Part shown: positions 33,195 to 41,381 of the stretch, piece after piece | How the letters are laid out: the number at the start of each line of letters is the position of its first letter | How positions within the stretch are numbered: position 1 is the stretch's first letter | Source of the DNA: JAGTRP01 sp035255045 | GTDB lineage: Bacteria; Pseudomonadota; Gammaproteobacteria; Burkholderiales; Rhodocyclaceae | Direction of reading: 5' to 3' | Assembly (NCBI GenBank): GCA_035255045.1 | Contig: DATFAA010000088.1 | Location: 1-64,000, forward strand | DNA: 64,000 nucleotides | The notes under the pieces: model-generated | The model's input: only the letters and a program-made list of their open reading frames with translations | The model's database searches: none | What the model was told of the DNA's origin: nothing | Position numbers and translations under genes: made by a program

Positions 33195-35288
33195 TCAGTA
33201 TTCCAGCCGCAGCGACAGCCAGTGGGTCTCGGTGGCGACTCTCGTATAGCGGCGGCCTTCTTCCGGCCCATTCGACCGCTGCGCCGTATAGGCTACCTCC
33301 GCCCGGGTGCTGCCAATCCTGAAGGGCCGGGCCAGGCGCCAGTCCAGGCGCTCGTAGGGGTTGGTGTAGGAATTGCGCAGCCAGCGCATGTATCCCACCT
33401 TGTAGTACATCACCGACGCCTCCAGGTCGTAGGGCAGGCGCTGCACCACCATGGCCGAAGTGGAATGGCGGGGGGCCGATTCCCGGGTCTGGCGTGAAAT
33501 CTTGTCTACAGTTTCGCCGGTAACATCGGCGATGGCGCTTAGGTCGGTGAGGTTGGCGAAGGTGCGGATGTAAGCGTGGCCGTAGATCAGCCGCGTGGCG
33601 TCGAAAGGCCGCCACTGCCATTGGTACTCGTAGCCCTGGATGGATACCTGCTCCATATTCAGCGCGGCATCGGCCCGACCGAAGGGGTAGACAGCAGCAT
33701 TGTCGACCCGCAGCCGATCGCCGAACCAATCCCGGCTGTCGGCACTTCCCGCCGCCAGCGGGTAGGGGATGATAGCGATGCGATTCGGGATGCGCTCGTG
33801 GAACCAGCGTACATCGACACTCGCATTGACCCTCTGGAATTCGCCCAGATAGCCCGCCTCCAGAGTATCGATCCGTTCCGGTTTGAGGCCGGAGGCCGCC
33901 AGATAAGTGCGATCCACGGGAGTAGCGGCGCCGACGGGCGTTTTCCGGGTATCCCCCAGGGCCTCGTAGAGGCTGGGCGCCCGGTGGGAGCGGGAAGCCA
34001 CGAGGCGCAGGGTGTTCCCCGGCGTCACGTGGTAGCTGACGCTGACCCGCGGATCGAAGATGTCGCCGGAGACGCTGTCATGCTCGGCGCTGCTCCCGAA
34101 GTTGAGCAGCCACTTGGGATCGGGACGCCATTCCAGGTTGCCGAACAGGCGGGTATTGGTGCGGCGCTTCCAGCCGGTGGTGAAGAACTGGTACTGGGAG
34201 GTCAGCGCCACGTCCTGCAGGCCCGCCCCCCAAACGATACGGATCGGCTGCCAGGGGGATAGGATGTGCTGGAACTCCAGTTCGTCGCTGGCCGACTTGC
34301 CACCGGTGTTGTTCTGGGAGAAGTAGACCACCGGCGCGTTGTTCGGATCGTTGAAGGACACCCGCTCCAGGTAGCGGCCCGACGACCAGTCTTCCACATG
34401 GGAGAAACGCAGCTTGGTCTCGTCGCCATTGGCCAGGGCGCGCCGCCACTCGGTGCTGAAGAAGGTGGAACTCTGGCTCAGGTCGCGGAAGGGGTCGCTC
34501 AGGCTGTTCGGCCGCCCGAACTGGGAAATGTCGCTGGCCTGGCCCAGGGACAGCCGCAACTCGTCACGCTCGCTCAGTGGAATATCGGCCCGCAGGTCGA
34601 CCAGCTTGGCATGGCGGCTGTCGTGGGGATCGAACCATCCCAGGCCCCCGTCGAACATTCTGCGGAAGCCGTCGTCCCCCTGCTGCTGGTAGGTAAGGCG
34701 CATATGGGCGGCGCCGATGCGCCCACCCCAACGAACGGTTTCATCCCTTACGCTCTGATTGCCATGGTTGGCCGATACCAGCCAGCCCTTGGCCTGTGAG
34801 GCATCGACGGTGATGATGTTGATGACGCCGAGGAAGGCGTTGGAGCCGTAGGCGACCGAGTTGGAGCCGCGCAGGACTTCAACCCGCTCAATGTCATCCA
34901 GAGCCACCGGCAGGAGGTTCCAGTTGACCCCGGAGCGGAAGAGCGGCGAATAGAGGGAGCGCCCGTCCACCAGCACCTGGACCCGGGGCGTGTATTCCTC
35001 GTTGCTGAGGCCGTGGTAGGCAACCACCGCGCCTTCCTGGTTGGGCGGAGTCACCTGGAATCCCGGCACCAGACGCAGGAGATCGGCGAAATTGCGCGCC
35101 CCCGACGAGCGAATCATCTCCCGGTCGATGACGGTCACCGCCCCGGGCGCCTCCGACAGGGGCTGGGGCAGGCGACTGACGGACGCCACCACCGGCAGGC
35201 TGCTGAAATAGAGATCCTCCTCCGCCGCCTGCAGCGTCGGCGCCGTCAGCAACGGGGCAATGGCGAGGAGTGCCTTGCACGGCTTCAT
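33195..35288 (-). CDS. TonB-dependent outer-membrane receptor
   Basis: A 697-residue protein. The ATG at 35288 begins a signal peptide (residues ~1-22, ending LQAAEED) and overlaps the upstream stop by ATGA. Plug domain ~40-160 (PGAVTVIDREMIRSSGARNFADLLR, so 'DREMIRSSG' and VPGF are conserved), then a barrel of ~22 strands ending in the aromatic THWLSLRLEY. Substrate unknown; there are no cobalamin or haem signatures I can name. It is convergent with the GGDEF gene (35-base gap). Grouping with a binding protein, a cyclase and a PilZ protein suggests uptake or sensing of one ligand tied to cyclic di-GMP. Confidence 0.9.
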   Translation of the reverse strand: MKPCKALLAIAPLLTAPTLQAAEEDLYFSSLPVVASVSRLPQPLSEAPGAVTVIDREMIRSSGARNFADLLRLVPGFQVTPPNQEGAVVAYHGLSNEEYTPRVQVLVDGRSLYSPLFRSGVNWNLLPVALDDIERVEVLRGSNSVAYGSNAFLGVINIITVDASQAKGWLVSANHGNQSVRDETVRWGGRIGAAHMRLTYQQQGDDGFRRMFDGGLGWFDPHDSRHAKLVDLRADIPLSERDELRLSLGQASDISQFGRPNSLSDPFRDLSQSSTFFSTEWRRALANGDETKLRFSHVEDWSSGRYLERVSFNDPNNAPVVYFSQNNTGGKSASDELEFQHILSPWQPIRIVWGAGLQDVALTSQYQFFTTGWKRRTNTRLFGNLEWRPDPKWLLNFGSSAEHDSVSGDIFDPRVSVSYHVTPGNTLRLVASRSHRAPSLYEALGDTRKTPVGAATPVDRTYLAASGLKPERIDTLEAGYLGEFQRVNASVDVRWFHERIPNRIAIIPYPLAAGSADSRDWFGDRLRVDNAAVYPFGRADAALNMEQVSIQGYEYQWQWRPFDATRLIYGHAYIRTFANLTDLSAIADVTGETVDKISRQTRESAPRHSTSAMVVQRLPYDLEASVMYYKVGYMRWLRNSYTNPYERLDWRLARPFRIGSTRAEVAYTAQRSNGPEEGRRYTRVATETHWLSLRLEY

Positions 35289-35881
35289 AGTCCGTCCCCC
35301 GGCGTCCTGGGCATCTGCAAGAAGTCGGCCCAGGCCTTGGCGAAACATTCGGACTGCTGCCCGACGCGGACGCTATGGCGGCCCTGGGCCAGCAGGCACA
35401 GCTCGAGGCCGGCCCGGTCCACGGCGGTGACTCCGGAAACGTCGATTTCATCCACCCCTACCCGAGTCAGGCTGTATATCACGTCGTTCTGGAGGGTGCC
35501 GTTAAGGGCGCCGACGATGCGCATTACCTTCTGCCCTCCTACCTGATGCATGCTCAGGCTGGAAGCATGGCCCTCGGCCAGGGCGGCGGCGATGGCATCC
35601 TCCAGCAGGATCTGGCTGATCGGCCCGGGCTCGAAACGCAGGCCGTACAGGTCGGCAAGGCGGTTCACCACGACGGCGGGAAGGTCGATGCGTGCAGAAC
35701 CGAAAAGGGAAAATTCGCAGCCGGCCCGGTGCCCGACTTCCAGAGCCAAATCCGTGCGCAGCATCAATCCGGACAGGGAAAGGTTCTCGATGCCGCCTTT
35801 GCCGGTGGCGCCACCGTAGCCTATGGCGATGGGCGGAGGGGAAGAGAATCGGATGCGCTGGTGGCGACGCTTGTCTTGCAT
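35285..35881 (-). CDS. PilZ-domain protein with C-terminal STAS-like domain
   Basis: A 198-residue cytoplasmic protein. The start at 35881 is chosen because MQDKRRHQRIRF carries the PilZ RRxxR motif, about 26 residues before IENLSLSGLML, the (D/N)xSxxG part. Residues ~5-105 form PilZ; residues ~110-195 resemble a STAS domain (KVMRIVGALNG, VDEIDVSGVTAVDRAGLELCLLAQ). It should sense cyclic di-GMP and pass it to a partner through the STAS-like part. It is cotranscribed with the TonB receptor, to which it is coupled by ATGA. The STAS assignment is weaker than PilZ. Confidence 0.75.
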   Translation of the reverse strand: MQDKRRHQRIRFSSPPPIAIGYGGATGKGGIENLSLSGLMLRTDLALEVGHRAGCEFSLFGSARIDLPAVVVNRLADLYGLRFEPGPISQILLEDAIAAALAEGHASSLSMHQVGGQKVMRIVGALNGTLQNDVIYSLTRVGVDEIDVSGVTAVDRAGLELCLLAQGRHSVRVGQQSECFAKAWADFLQMPRTPGDGL

Positions 35882-35979
35882 TATTGGTGTTCGATAGTGG
35901 GGCAGGCACGATGCGGCGGGCCAAGGTCGCATATTAGCAAGTTGCCTGACTTTTGGCATAAGTCGGGGGCAAGCATGAA

Positions 35980-36008
35980 TTGACTTTTCATTGCCTTGTC
36001 GATATCTT
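35980..36008 (+). promoter_or_regulatory. Sigma-70 promoter of metX
   Basis: TTGACT at 35980-35985 and TATCTT at 36003-36008 with a 17-base spacer. Predicted transcript start is near 36015, giving a ~150-base leader that holds the riboswitch and terminator described next. Confidence 0.7.
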
Positions 36009-36035
36009 GCAACGCAGCCGGAAGCCGCATTCTCC

Positions 36036-36094
36036 GGCGGCGCCGATTTGATCTCAGCTTGCGGGCGCTCCAAACAAATACGGCTAAATCGAGG
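36036..36094 (+). promoter_or_regulatory. Probable SAM-II (SAM-alpha) riboswitch upstream of metX
   Basis: GGCGCC (36039-36044) pairs with GGCGCT (36064-36069) to form P1. The loop starts with GATTTGA and ends in CTTGC, as in SAM-II aptamers. After P1 comes CAAACAAATACG, then the diagnostic GCTAAA (36083-36088) and AGG, which form the pseudoknot. The order and spacing match known SAM-II RNAs upstream of met genes. Followed at once by an intrinsic terminator and metX, so binding of S-adenosylmethionine would lower metX-metW expression. Identified by eye, not by covariance search. Confidence 0.78.
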
Positions 36095-36108
36095 ACAACC
36101 GTTTCCAG

Positions 36109-36152
36109 AAACCCAGTCCGAGCCCTTGAGCCACAATGCGACTGGGTTTTTT
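36109..36152 (+). terminator. Intrinsic terminator/attenuator in the metX leader
   Basis: AAACCCAGTC (36109-36118) pairs perfectly with GACTGGGTTT (36140-36149), and the T-run continues to 36152 and beyond. It lies between the aptamer and the metX start at 36164, the right place for transcription attenuation by the SAM-II element. Confidence 0.82.
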
Positions 36153-36163
36153 GTTTTTGGACC

Positions 36164-37285
36164 ATGACCGATACGCGATCCGTCGGACTCGTCGTTCCAC
36201 AACGGGCGAAGTTCGACCAACCGATGACCCTGCGGAGCGGAGCCACCCTGCCCGGCTTCGAGCTTGTCTTCGAGACCTACGGCGAATTGAATGCCAGCCG
36301 CAGCAACGCCGTGCTGGTCTGCCATGCCCTGTCCGGCAGCCATCACGTTGCCGGCGCCTATGCCGACGGCAGCCGGGGCTGGTGGGACAACCTGGTGGGG
36401 CCGGGCAAACCCCTCGATACCAACCGTTTCTTCGTGGTCGGGGTCAATAACCTGGGCGGCTGCTACGGCTCCACCGGCCCCATGTCGCTCAATCCGGCCA
36501 CCGGCAAAGTCTACGGCGCCGATTTCCCGGTGGTGACGGTGGAGGACTGGGTAGCGGTCCAGGCCCGCCTCGCCGATCACCTGGGCGTCGAATGCTGGGC
36601 GGCGGTCCTGGGGGGCTCCCTGGGCGGCATGCAAGCCCTGGAATGGACCCTGCAGTTCCCGGACCGCATCCGCCACGCCCTGGTCATCGCCTCGACGCCG
36701 AAGCTGACGGCCCAGAACATCGCCTTCAACGAAGTCGCCCGGCAGGCCATCCTCACCGACCCCGACTTCCACGGCGGCCACTACTACGAACACGGGGTGG
36801 TGCCGGCCCGGGGCCTGCGCCTGGCCCGCATGATGGGCCACATCACCTACCTGTCCGACGACCAGATGGCGGAGAAATTCGGCCGCCAGCTGCGGGACGG
36901 CAAGCTGAAGTACAACTACGAGGCGGACTTCCAGATCGAGTCCTACCTGCGCTACCAGGGCGACAAGTTCACCACCTATTTCGACGCCAACACCTATCTG
37001 ATCACCACCAAAGCCCTGGACTACTTCGATCCGGCAGGAGCCTATGGCGGCGACCTGCAGGCGGCCCTGGCCCGGGCCAAGGCGGATTTCTTCGTCGCGT
37101 CCTTCACCACCGACTGGCGGTTCGCCCCGGAGCGCAGCCGGGAGATTGTCTACGCCCTGCTCCACAACGGCCTAGACGTGAGCTACGCGGAAATCGACTG
37201 CGCCTTCGGCCACGACTCATTCCTGCTCGACGACCCCCATTACCATGCGGTGGTCGGCGCCTATTTCGACAGGATCGCGACATGA
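36164..37285 (+). CDS. metX: Homoserine O-acyltransferase MetX
   Basis: A 373-residue alpha/beta hydrolase-type acyltransferase. The ATG at 36164 is chosen because MTDTRSVGLV begins the family alignment; the longer frame crosses the riboswitch and terminator. The nucleophile elbow is LGGSLGGMQA (Ser152), oxyanion segment CHALSGSHHV, and the catalytic Asp/His lie near the C-terminus (GLDVSYAEIDCAFGHDSF). It acylates homoserine in methionine synthesis. Acetyl- versus succinyl-specificity cannot be settled from sequence by eye; several betaproteobacterial MetX with MetW use succinyl-CoA. Overlaps metW by four bases. Confidence 0.93.
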   Translation: MTDTRSVGLVVPQRAKFDQPMTLRSGATLPGFELVFETYGELNASRSNAVLVCHALSGSHHVAGAYADGSRGWWDNLVGPGKPLDTNRFFVVGVNNLGGCYGSTGPMSLNPATGKVYGADFPVVTVEDWVAVQARLADHLGVECWAAVLGGSLGGMQALEWTLQFPDRIRHALVIASTPKLTAQNIAFNEVARQAILTDPDFHGGHYYEHGVVPARGLRLARMMGHITYLSDDQMAEKFGRQLRDGKLKYNYEADFQIESYLRYQGDKFTTYFDANTYLITTKALDYFDPAGAYGGDLQAALARAKADFFVASFTTDWRFAPERSREIVYALLHNGLDVSYAEIDCAFGHDSFLLDDPHYHAVVGAYFDRIAT

Positions 37286-37878
37286 CGGAAATTTTCGGTC
37301 GCTTCGACTTCGACGTCATCGCCCGCTGGATTCGGCCCGGGGAGCGGGTCCTGGACCTGGGCTGCGGCGACGGCTCGCTGCTCAAGTTCCTCGCCGCCGA
37401 GCGCGGCATCCGGGGCTACGGGGTCGAGTACGACCCCGGCAACGTACTGGCCTGCATCAAGAACGGCATCAATGTTCTCCAGTTCGACCTGGAGCGGGGC
37501 CTGCAGGGCTTCGAGGACGATTCCTTCGACCATGTCATCATGTCTTTGTCCCTGCAGACGGTGCGCCACACCGAGGGCCTGATTCGGGAGATGCTGCGGG
37601 TCGGCCACGAGGCGGTGGTGTCCTTCCCCAATTTCGGCTACCGCACCCACCGGGAAGCCATTTCCCAGGGGCGCATGCCGGTTTCGGAAGCCCTGCCCTA
37701 CCAGTGGTACCAGTCGCCCAACGTGCGCTTCTTCACCATCGCCGATTTCGAGGCCCTGTGCGCCGACAAGGGCATCGAGATCCGTGAGGGCCTCTTCTTC
37801 GACGAGGGCCGGGAAGTCACCGTCGATCCCAATCTGAACGCTGAACTGGCCCTCTACCGGCTCGGTCGGCAGGTCTGA
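37282..37878 (+). CDS. metW: Methionine biosynthesis protein MetW
   Basis: A 198-residue protein with a methyltransferase-like fold. ERVLDLGCGDGSLLKFL is the SAM-binding motif I, and the family block VSFPNFGYRTHREAISQGRMP is diagnostic. MetW partners MetX and is needed for its activity in several proteobacteria. The start at 37282 overlaps metX (ATGA). It shares the riboswitch-controlled transcript. Full length. Confidence 0.93.
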   Translation: MTEIFGRFDFDVIARWIRPGERVLDLGCGDGSLLKFLAAERGIRGYGVEYDPGNVLACIKNGINVLQFDLERGLQGFEDDSFDHVIMSLSLQTVRHTEGLIREMLRVGHEAVVSFPNFGYRTHREAISQGRMPVSEALPYQWYQSPNVRFFTIADFEALCADKGIEIREGLFFDEGREVTVDPNLNAELALYRLGRQV

Positions 37879-39134
37879 TGCCCCCCTGGTTGCACGCCCT
37901 GCTGAGCCGGAAGATGCTCGTCTGCATCTTCACCGGCTTCAGCTCGGGCCTGCCCCTCTACCTGCTCCTCAACCTGCTGCCCGCCTGGCTGCGCAGCGAG
38001 GGCATCGACCTCAAGACCATCGGCTTCTTTGCCCTCATCCAGTTTCCGTACACCTGGAAGTTCCTCTGGGCACCCCTCCTTGACCGCTACACCGTCCCCG
38101 GCTTCGGCCGCCGCCGGGGCTGGATGCTGGCGACCCAGATTGGTCTGCTGGTAGCCATCGGCAGCCTGGGCGGCCTCGACCCCATCGGCAACATCTGGTC
38201 CGTCCTCGGGCTCGCCGCCCTGCTGGCCTTCCTTTCCGGAACCCAGGACATCGCCCTCGACGCCTTCCGGCGGGAAATCCTCAGTGACGACGAACTGGGC
38301 CTCGGCAACGCCGTGCACGTCAATGCCTACCGGGTCGCCGGGCTGGTGCCGGGCTCCCTGTCCCTCATCCTGGCCGATCACCTGCCCTGGGACCAGGTGT
38401 TCTGGATCACCGGCGCTTTCATGATCCCGGGCATGGTCATGGCCCTGGTGGTGCAGGAGCCCAAGGTGGTCGGGGCCCCAAAGACCTTGCGCCAGGCGGT
38501 GGTCGAGCCCTTCCACGAATTCATCACCCGCCAGGGCTGGCGGGGAGCCCTGGTGGTGCTGGCGTTCATCTTCCTCTACAAGCTGGGCGACAGCCTGTGC
38601 ACGGCCCTGGCCACGCCCTTCTATCTGGACATGGGCTTCACCAAGACCGACATCGGCCTCATCGCCAAGCACGCCGGCCTCTGGCCCGCCGTCGTCGGTG
38701 CCCTCCTGGGCGGCCTGTGGATGGTCAAGCTCGGCATCAATCGGGCCCTTTGGCTGTTCGGGGCGGTCCAGCTGCTGTCCATATTCGGCTTCGCCTGGCT
38801 GGCTGCCCAGGGACCCTTCGCGGAAATCGGCGCCTCCCAGCGCGTCGCCCTCGCCCTGGTCATCGGCCTTGAAGCCCTGGGAGTCGGACTGGGGACGGCG
38901 GCCTTCGTCGCCTACATCGCCCGGGCTACCCACCCGGCCTACACCGCCACCCAGCTGGCCCTATTCACCAGCCTGGCGGCCGTCCCGCGCACCTTCGTCA
39001 ACGCTTCGGCCGGCTGGCTGGTGGAAATGCTCGGCTGGTACGGCTTCTTCTGGCTGTGCGTGGCTCTGGCCATTCCCGGCATGGCGCTGCTCTTCAAGGT
39101 GGCGCCCTGGCAGCCGGCGGCCGGAGCTTCCTAG
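37878..39134 (+). CDS. AmpG-like muropeptide/MFS transporter
   Basis: A 418-residue protein with about 12 membrane helices. FSSGLPLYLLLNLLPAWLRS and YTWKFLWAPLLDRY are typical of AmpG and the PAT family, which import anhydro-muropeptides for recycling and beta-lactamase control. SGTQDIALDAFRREIL is also an AmpG-type motif. It overlaps metW by one base (TGATG) and so may share the riboswitch transcript, despite having no role in methionine synthesis. Its 3' end overlaps the convergent gene by four bases. Confidence 0.88.
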   Translation: MPPWLHALLSRKMLVCIFTGFSSGLPLYLLLNLLPAWLRSEGIDLKTIGFFALIQFPYTWKFLWAPLLDRYTVPGFGRRRGWMLATQIGLLVAIGSLGGLDPIGNIWSVLGLAALLAFLSGTQDIALDAFRREILSDDELGLGNAVHVNAYRVAGLVPGSLSLILADHLPWDQVFWITGAFMIPGMVMALVVQEPKVVGAPKTLRQAVVEPFHEFITRQGWRGALVVLAFIFLYKLGDSLCTALATPFYLDMGFTKTDIGLIAKHAGLWPAVVGALLGGLWMVKLGINRALWLFGAVQLLSIFGFAWLAAQGPFAEIGASQRVALALVIGLEALGVGLGTAAFVAYIARATHPAYTATQLALFTSLAAVPRTFVNASAGWLVEMLGWYGFFWLCVALAIPGMALLFKVAPWQPAAGAS

Positions 39135-39439
39135 CGGCGCTTGCGGCGGCGGTCCAGCCACCAGGCATAGACCGGCAGGAAGATGGCCGAGCCGGGCAGG
39201 AGAAGAAGCAGCAGGTAGGGCGACAGGTGGGCGACGCGCCGCAGATGGGCCAGGAGCTCGACTTTCTCCTGATGGGTCCAACGCTCGCCATTGCGGGCTT
39301 TCATCAGCAGCGGCATGAGCCCGCGCACCGCCAAGAGTTCGGTGATGACGCGCCGGGCTTCCCGGTGCTGGGAGGCGAACAGCCGCCGCCACCAAGTGGC
39401 CGAGGCTATCGGATCAGTGGCTGGCCCCCCTCCAGTCAC
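39131..39439 (-). CDS. Small membrane protein, LETM1-like C-terminus
   Basis: A 102-residue protein. The GTG start at 39439 has AAGG at a good distance; the frame is open further upstream but overlaps the yqjK-like gene. One C-terminal membrane helix (HLSPYLLLLLLPGSAIFLPVYA) followed by a basic WWLDRRRKRR end. The Leu-rich 'LSPYL...LLPGS' segment resembles the LETM1-type membrane region, but only weakly. It ends the yqjD-yqjE-yqjK-like cluster. Function unknown. Confidence 0.6.
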   Translation of the reverse strand: MTGGGPATDPIASATWWRRLFASQHREARRVITELLAVRGLMPLLMKARNGERWTHQEKVELLAHLRRVAHLSPYLLLLLLPGSAIFLPVYAWWLDRRRKRR

Positions 39440-39447
39440 GATGCGCC

Positions 39448-39762
39448 TTAGGCCAAGCCCAGGAGCTTCTTGCGCACCCGCTGGAAAGTCTGCCAGTAGA
39501 GGAAGCCGCGCCGGCCCAGGTGCCAGAGGGGCCGACCCATGCGCCAGACGCGCCGGGGTCGGGTGATGACCAGCCCGATGGCTGCCGCAATGAGCACCTG
39601 GGGATGACGCTGGAGCCAATGGACTCCGTCCACTGCCCGATCAGCGATATCCAGGAGCCCTTCCACCGGCCAAATGTTCTGGGCCAGGATATCGCGCTGC
39701 ATGGCGATCTTGGCCTTCAGCTCGCCGCGTTTTTCAGCCAGCGCTAGGAGTTCCGAATTCAC
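39448..39762 (-). CDS. YqjK-like protein
   Basis: A 104-residue basic protein with a GTG start behind GGGGG. The N-terminal helix (LLALAEKRGELKAKIAMQRD) and HPQVLIAAAIGLVITRPRRVWRMG fit YqjK-type proteins, which follow yqjD and yqjE in enterobacteria. One weak membrane helix. It overlaps the upstream gene by four bases. Function unknown. Confidence 0.7.
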   Translation of the reverse strand: MNSELLALAEKRGELKAKIAMQRDILAQNIWPVEGLLDIADRAVDGVHWLQRHPQVLIAAAIGLVITRPRRVWRMGRPLWHLGRRGFLYWQTFQRVRKKLLGLA

Positions 39763-40154
39763 TGCTGCCCCCGCACCGAATTGCGCAGGCGGGCGACGTC
39801 AGCGTCCAGTTCGGCCAGGCTGGCGTGGAACAGATTGGAAGGCTGGGAAACCAGGCGCTTGGCCTGGAGGACGAGATAGGCTCCGCCGCCGAGGGTAGCC
39901 AGGGCGCAAAAGCCGAAGATGGCGACCCGGTGCTCCCAGAACGCCGCCGCCAGGCAGGCAATCAGGAGAATGACGCCGAGGCCGAGAAGGAACAGGGCGG
40001 CCACCCCGCTGACCAGGGCCCCCAGGAGGCGGGTTTTCTCCTCCTGGAGTTCGGTGCCCAGGAGCTGCAGGCGTGTCCTGCCGATGGCCACCAGGGTGGC
40101 CAACAGGTTACGCAGGGCAGAAAACAGCCTGCCGCTGCCGAGGCCGGCCGCCAT
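39759..40154 (-). CDS. YqjE/phage-holin-family (DUF1469) membrane protein
   Basis: A 131-residue protein with two membrane helices (~45-70 and ~76-96). The N-terminal amphipathic part TRLQLLGTELQEEKTRLLG and the helix pair are typical of the YqjE or 'holin superfamily III' group. Despite the name, nothing in the area is phage-derived. It lies five bases downstream of the yqjD-like gene and overlaps the yqjK-like gene by four. Probably an inner-membrane stress or ribosome-association cluster, by analogy with E. coli. Confidence 0.82.
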   Translation of the reverse strand: MAAGLGSGRLFSALRNLLATLVAIGRTRLQLLGTELQEEKTRLLGALVSGVAALFLLGLGVILLIACLAAAFWEHRVAIFGFCALATLGGGAYLVLQAKRLVSQPSNLFHASLAELDADVARLRNSVRGQQ

Positions 40155-40159
40155 GGCGC

Positions 40160-40474
40160 TCAGCGCCGCCCGATCAGGACACCGAGGGCGAGGCCGACGG
40201 CGGCGGCGACGCCGACCGCCTGCCAGGGATGGTCATGGACGAAATCGTCGGTGGCATTGGCGGCAGCCTTGGCCTTGTCCAGGAGAGCCGCTTCGGCATC
40301 GGCCAGGCGCAGTTTCGCGTCGCGCAGGCTGGCTTCGATCTTGGTACGCATCTCACCCATCTTTTCGCCTGCCGCACCCGCCGTGGCGCGCAAGATTTCT
40401 TCCGCATCGCTGATGACGACTTTCATGTCGGAAACCAGCTTTTCCTTGTTTGCAGCGGTCAATTCCTGAGCCAT
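40160..40474 (-). CDS. ElaB/YqjD/DUF883-family protein
   Basis: A 104-residue protein. The ATG at 40474 is chosen for its GAGG site. A long amphipathic helix (KEKLVSDMKVVISDAEEILR onward) ends in a short C-terminal membrane anchor (AVGVAAAVGLALGVLIGRR), preceded by VHDHPWQAV, a hallmark of the family. E. coli YqjD and ElaB are stationary-phase inner-membrane proteins that tether ribosomes. It is first in its cluster. Confidence 0.9.
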   Translation of the reverse strand: MAQELTAANKEKLVSDMKVVISDAEEILRATAGAAGEKMGEMRTKIEASLRDAKLRLADAEAALLDKAKAAANATDDFVHDHPWQAVGVAAAVGLALGVLIGRR

Positions 40475-40535
40475 TTCAAACCTCACTTGTTATTGGATAT
40501 GCCAAATTGGAGGGTATCCGGTTCAGACGCTTAAA

Positions 40536-41327
40536 TCAATTGAGGCAAAACCCGCCGTCGTAATCGATGCTGACCGGTGCGTGGTCGGAGAAGCGCTCGG
40601 TTTTATACACACTGCCCTGCATGGCGGCGGCAGCGAGTGCCGGGGTCGCCACCTGATAATCGATGCGCCATCCCACGTTCTTCGCCCAGGCCTGGCCGCG
40701 GTTGCTCCACCAGGTATAGGCATCGCCTCCGGTCTCCGGGTAGAGGCGGCGATAGACGTCCACCCAGCCCAGTTCGTCGAAAACCCGGGTCAGCCAGGCG
40801 CGTTCCTCGGGCAGGAAACCGGAATTCTTCTGGTTGGACTTCCAGTTCTTCAAGTCGATTTCCCGGTGGGCGATATTCCAGTCGCCACAAATGACGACTT
40901 CCCGGCCTTCCGCCCGCAATTTCGCCAAATGGGGAAAGAATATTTCCATGAAGCGGAACTTCGCCGCCTGGCGCTCGGGGGAAGAAGAGCCGGAAGGCAG
41001 GTACAGGGAAATGACGGACAGCTTGCCGAAATCGGCCCGCAGATAGCGCCCCTCGGCGTCGAATTCGGCATTGCCGATGCCCTCCACCACCCGGTCCGGC
41101 GTCTGCCGGCACCACAGGCCGACGCCGCTGTAGCCGCGCTTCTCGGCGCAATGGTAATAGGCCTGCATGCCGGCCGGCGCCATCATTTCGGCACAGAGAT
41201 CGGGGACCTGGGCCTTCAGCTCCTGCAGGCAAATGACATCGGCCTGTTGCTGGTCCGCCCAGGGCAGGACATTTTTGCTCCAGGCGGAGCGGATACCGTT
41301 GAGATTGAGAGAGATGATGCGTAACAT
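40536..41327 (-). CDS. xthA: Exodeoxyribonuclease III
   Basis: A 263-residue endonuclease/exonuclease/phosphatase-fold protein. The start at 41327 gives MLRIISLNLNGIRSAW, and the longer upstream frame overlaps pyrE. Motifs: CLQELKAQ (metal Glu), VVICGDWNIAHREIDLKNWK (catalytic Asp-x-Asn), and the C-terminal RIDYQ and FSDHAPVSIDYD (catalytic Asp-His). It acts on abasic sites in base-excision repair and degrades 3' ends of duplex DNA. Divergent from pyrE with 54 bases between. Confidence 0.94.
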   Translation of the reverse strand: MLRIISLNLNGIRSAWSKNVLPWADQQQADVICLQELKAQVPDLCAEMMAPAGMQAYYHCAEKRGYSGVGLWCRQTPDRVVEGIGNAEFDAEGRYLRADFGKLSVISLYLPSGSSSPERQAAKFRFMEIFFPHLAKLRAEGREVVICGDWNIAHREIDLKNWKSNQKNSGFLPEERAWLTRVFDELGWVDVYRRLYPETGGDAYTWWSNRGQAWAKNVGWRIDYQVATPALAAAAMQGSVYKTERFSDHAPVSIDYDGGFCLN

Positions 41328-41381
41328 GGAATTCCCCGATGGGCCCCGGGCGGCCCGTGAAACAACGTAGTTTTGGAATTT

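Noticed and set aside
30997..33729. 910-codon open frame on the minus strand
   Set aside because: Antisense of the GGDEF/EAL gene and extending into the TonB receptor region in another frame; no domain seen.
35996..36163. N-terminal extension of MetX through the leader
   Set aside because: The extension would translate the SAM-II aptamer and terminator; homologous MetX proteins begin at the ATG at 36164.
39759..40154. Phage holin, hinting at a prophage
   Set aside because: The 'holin' family name also covers YqjE-type proteins; neighbours are yqjD- and yqjK-like and no phage genes are present.
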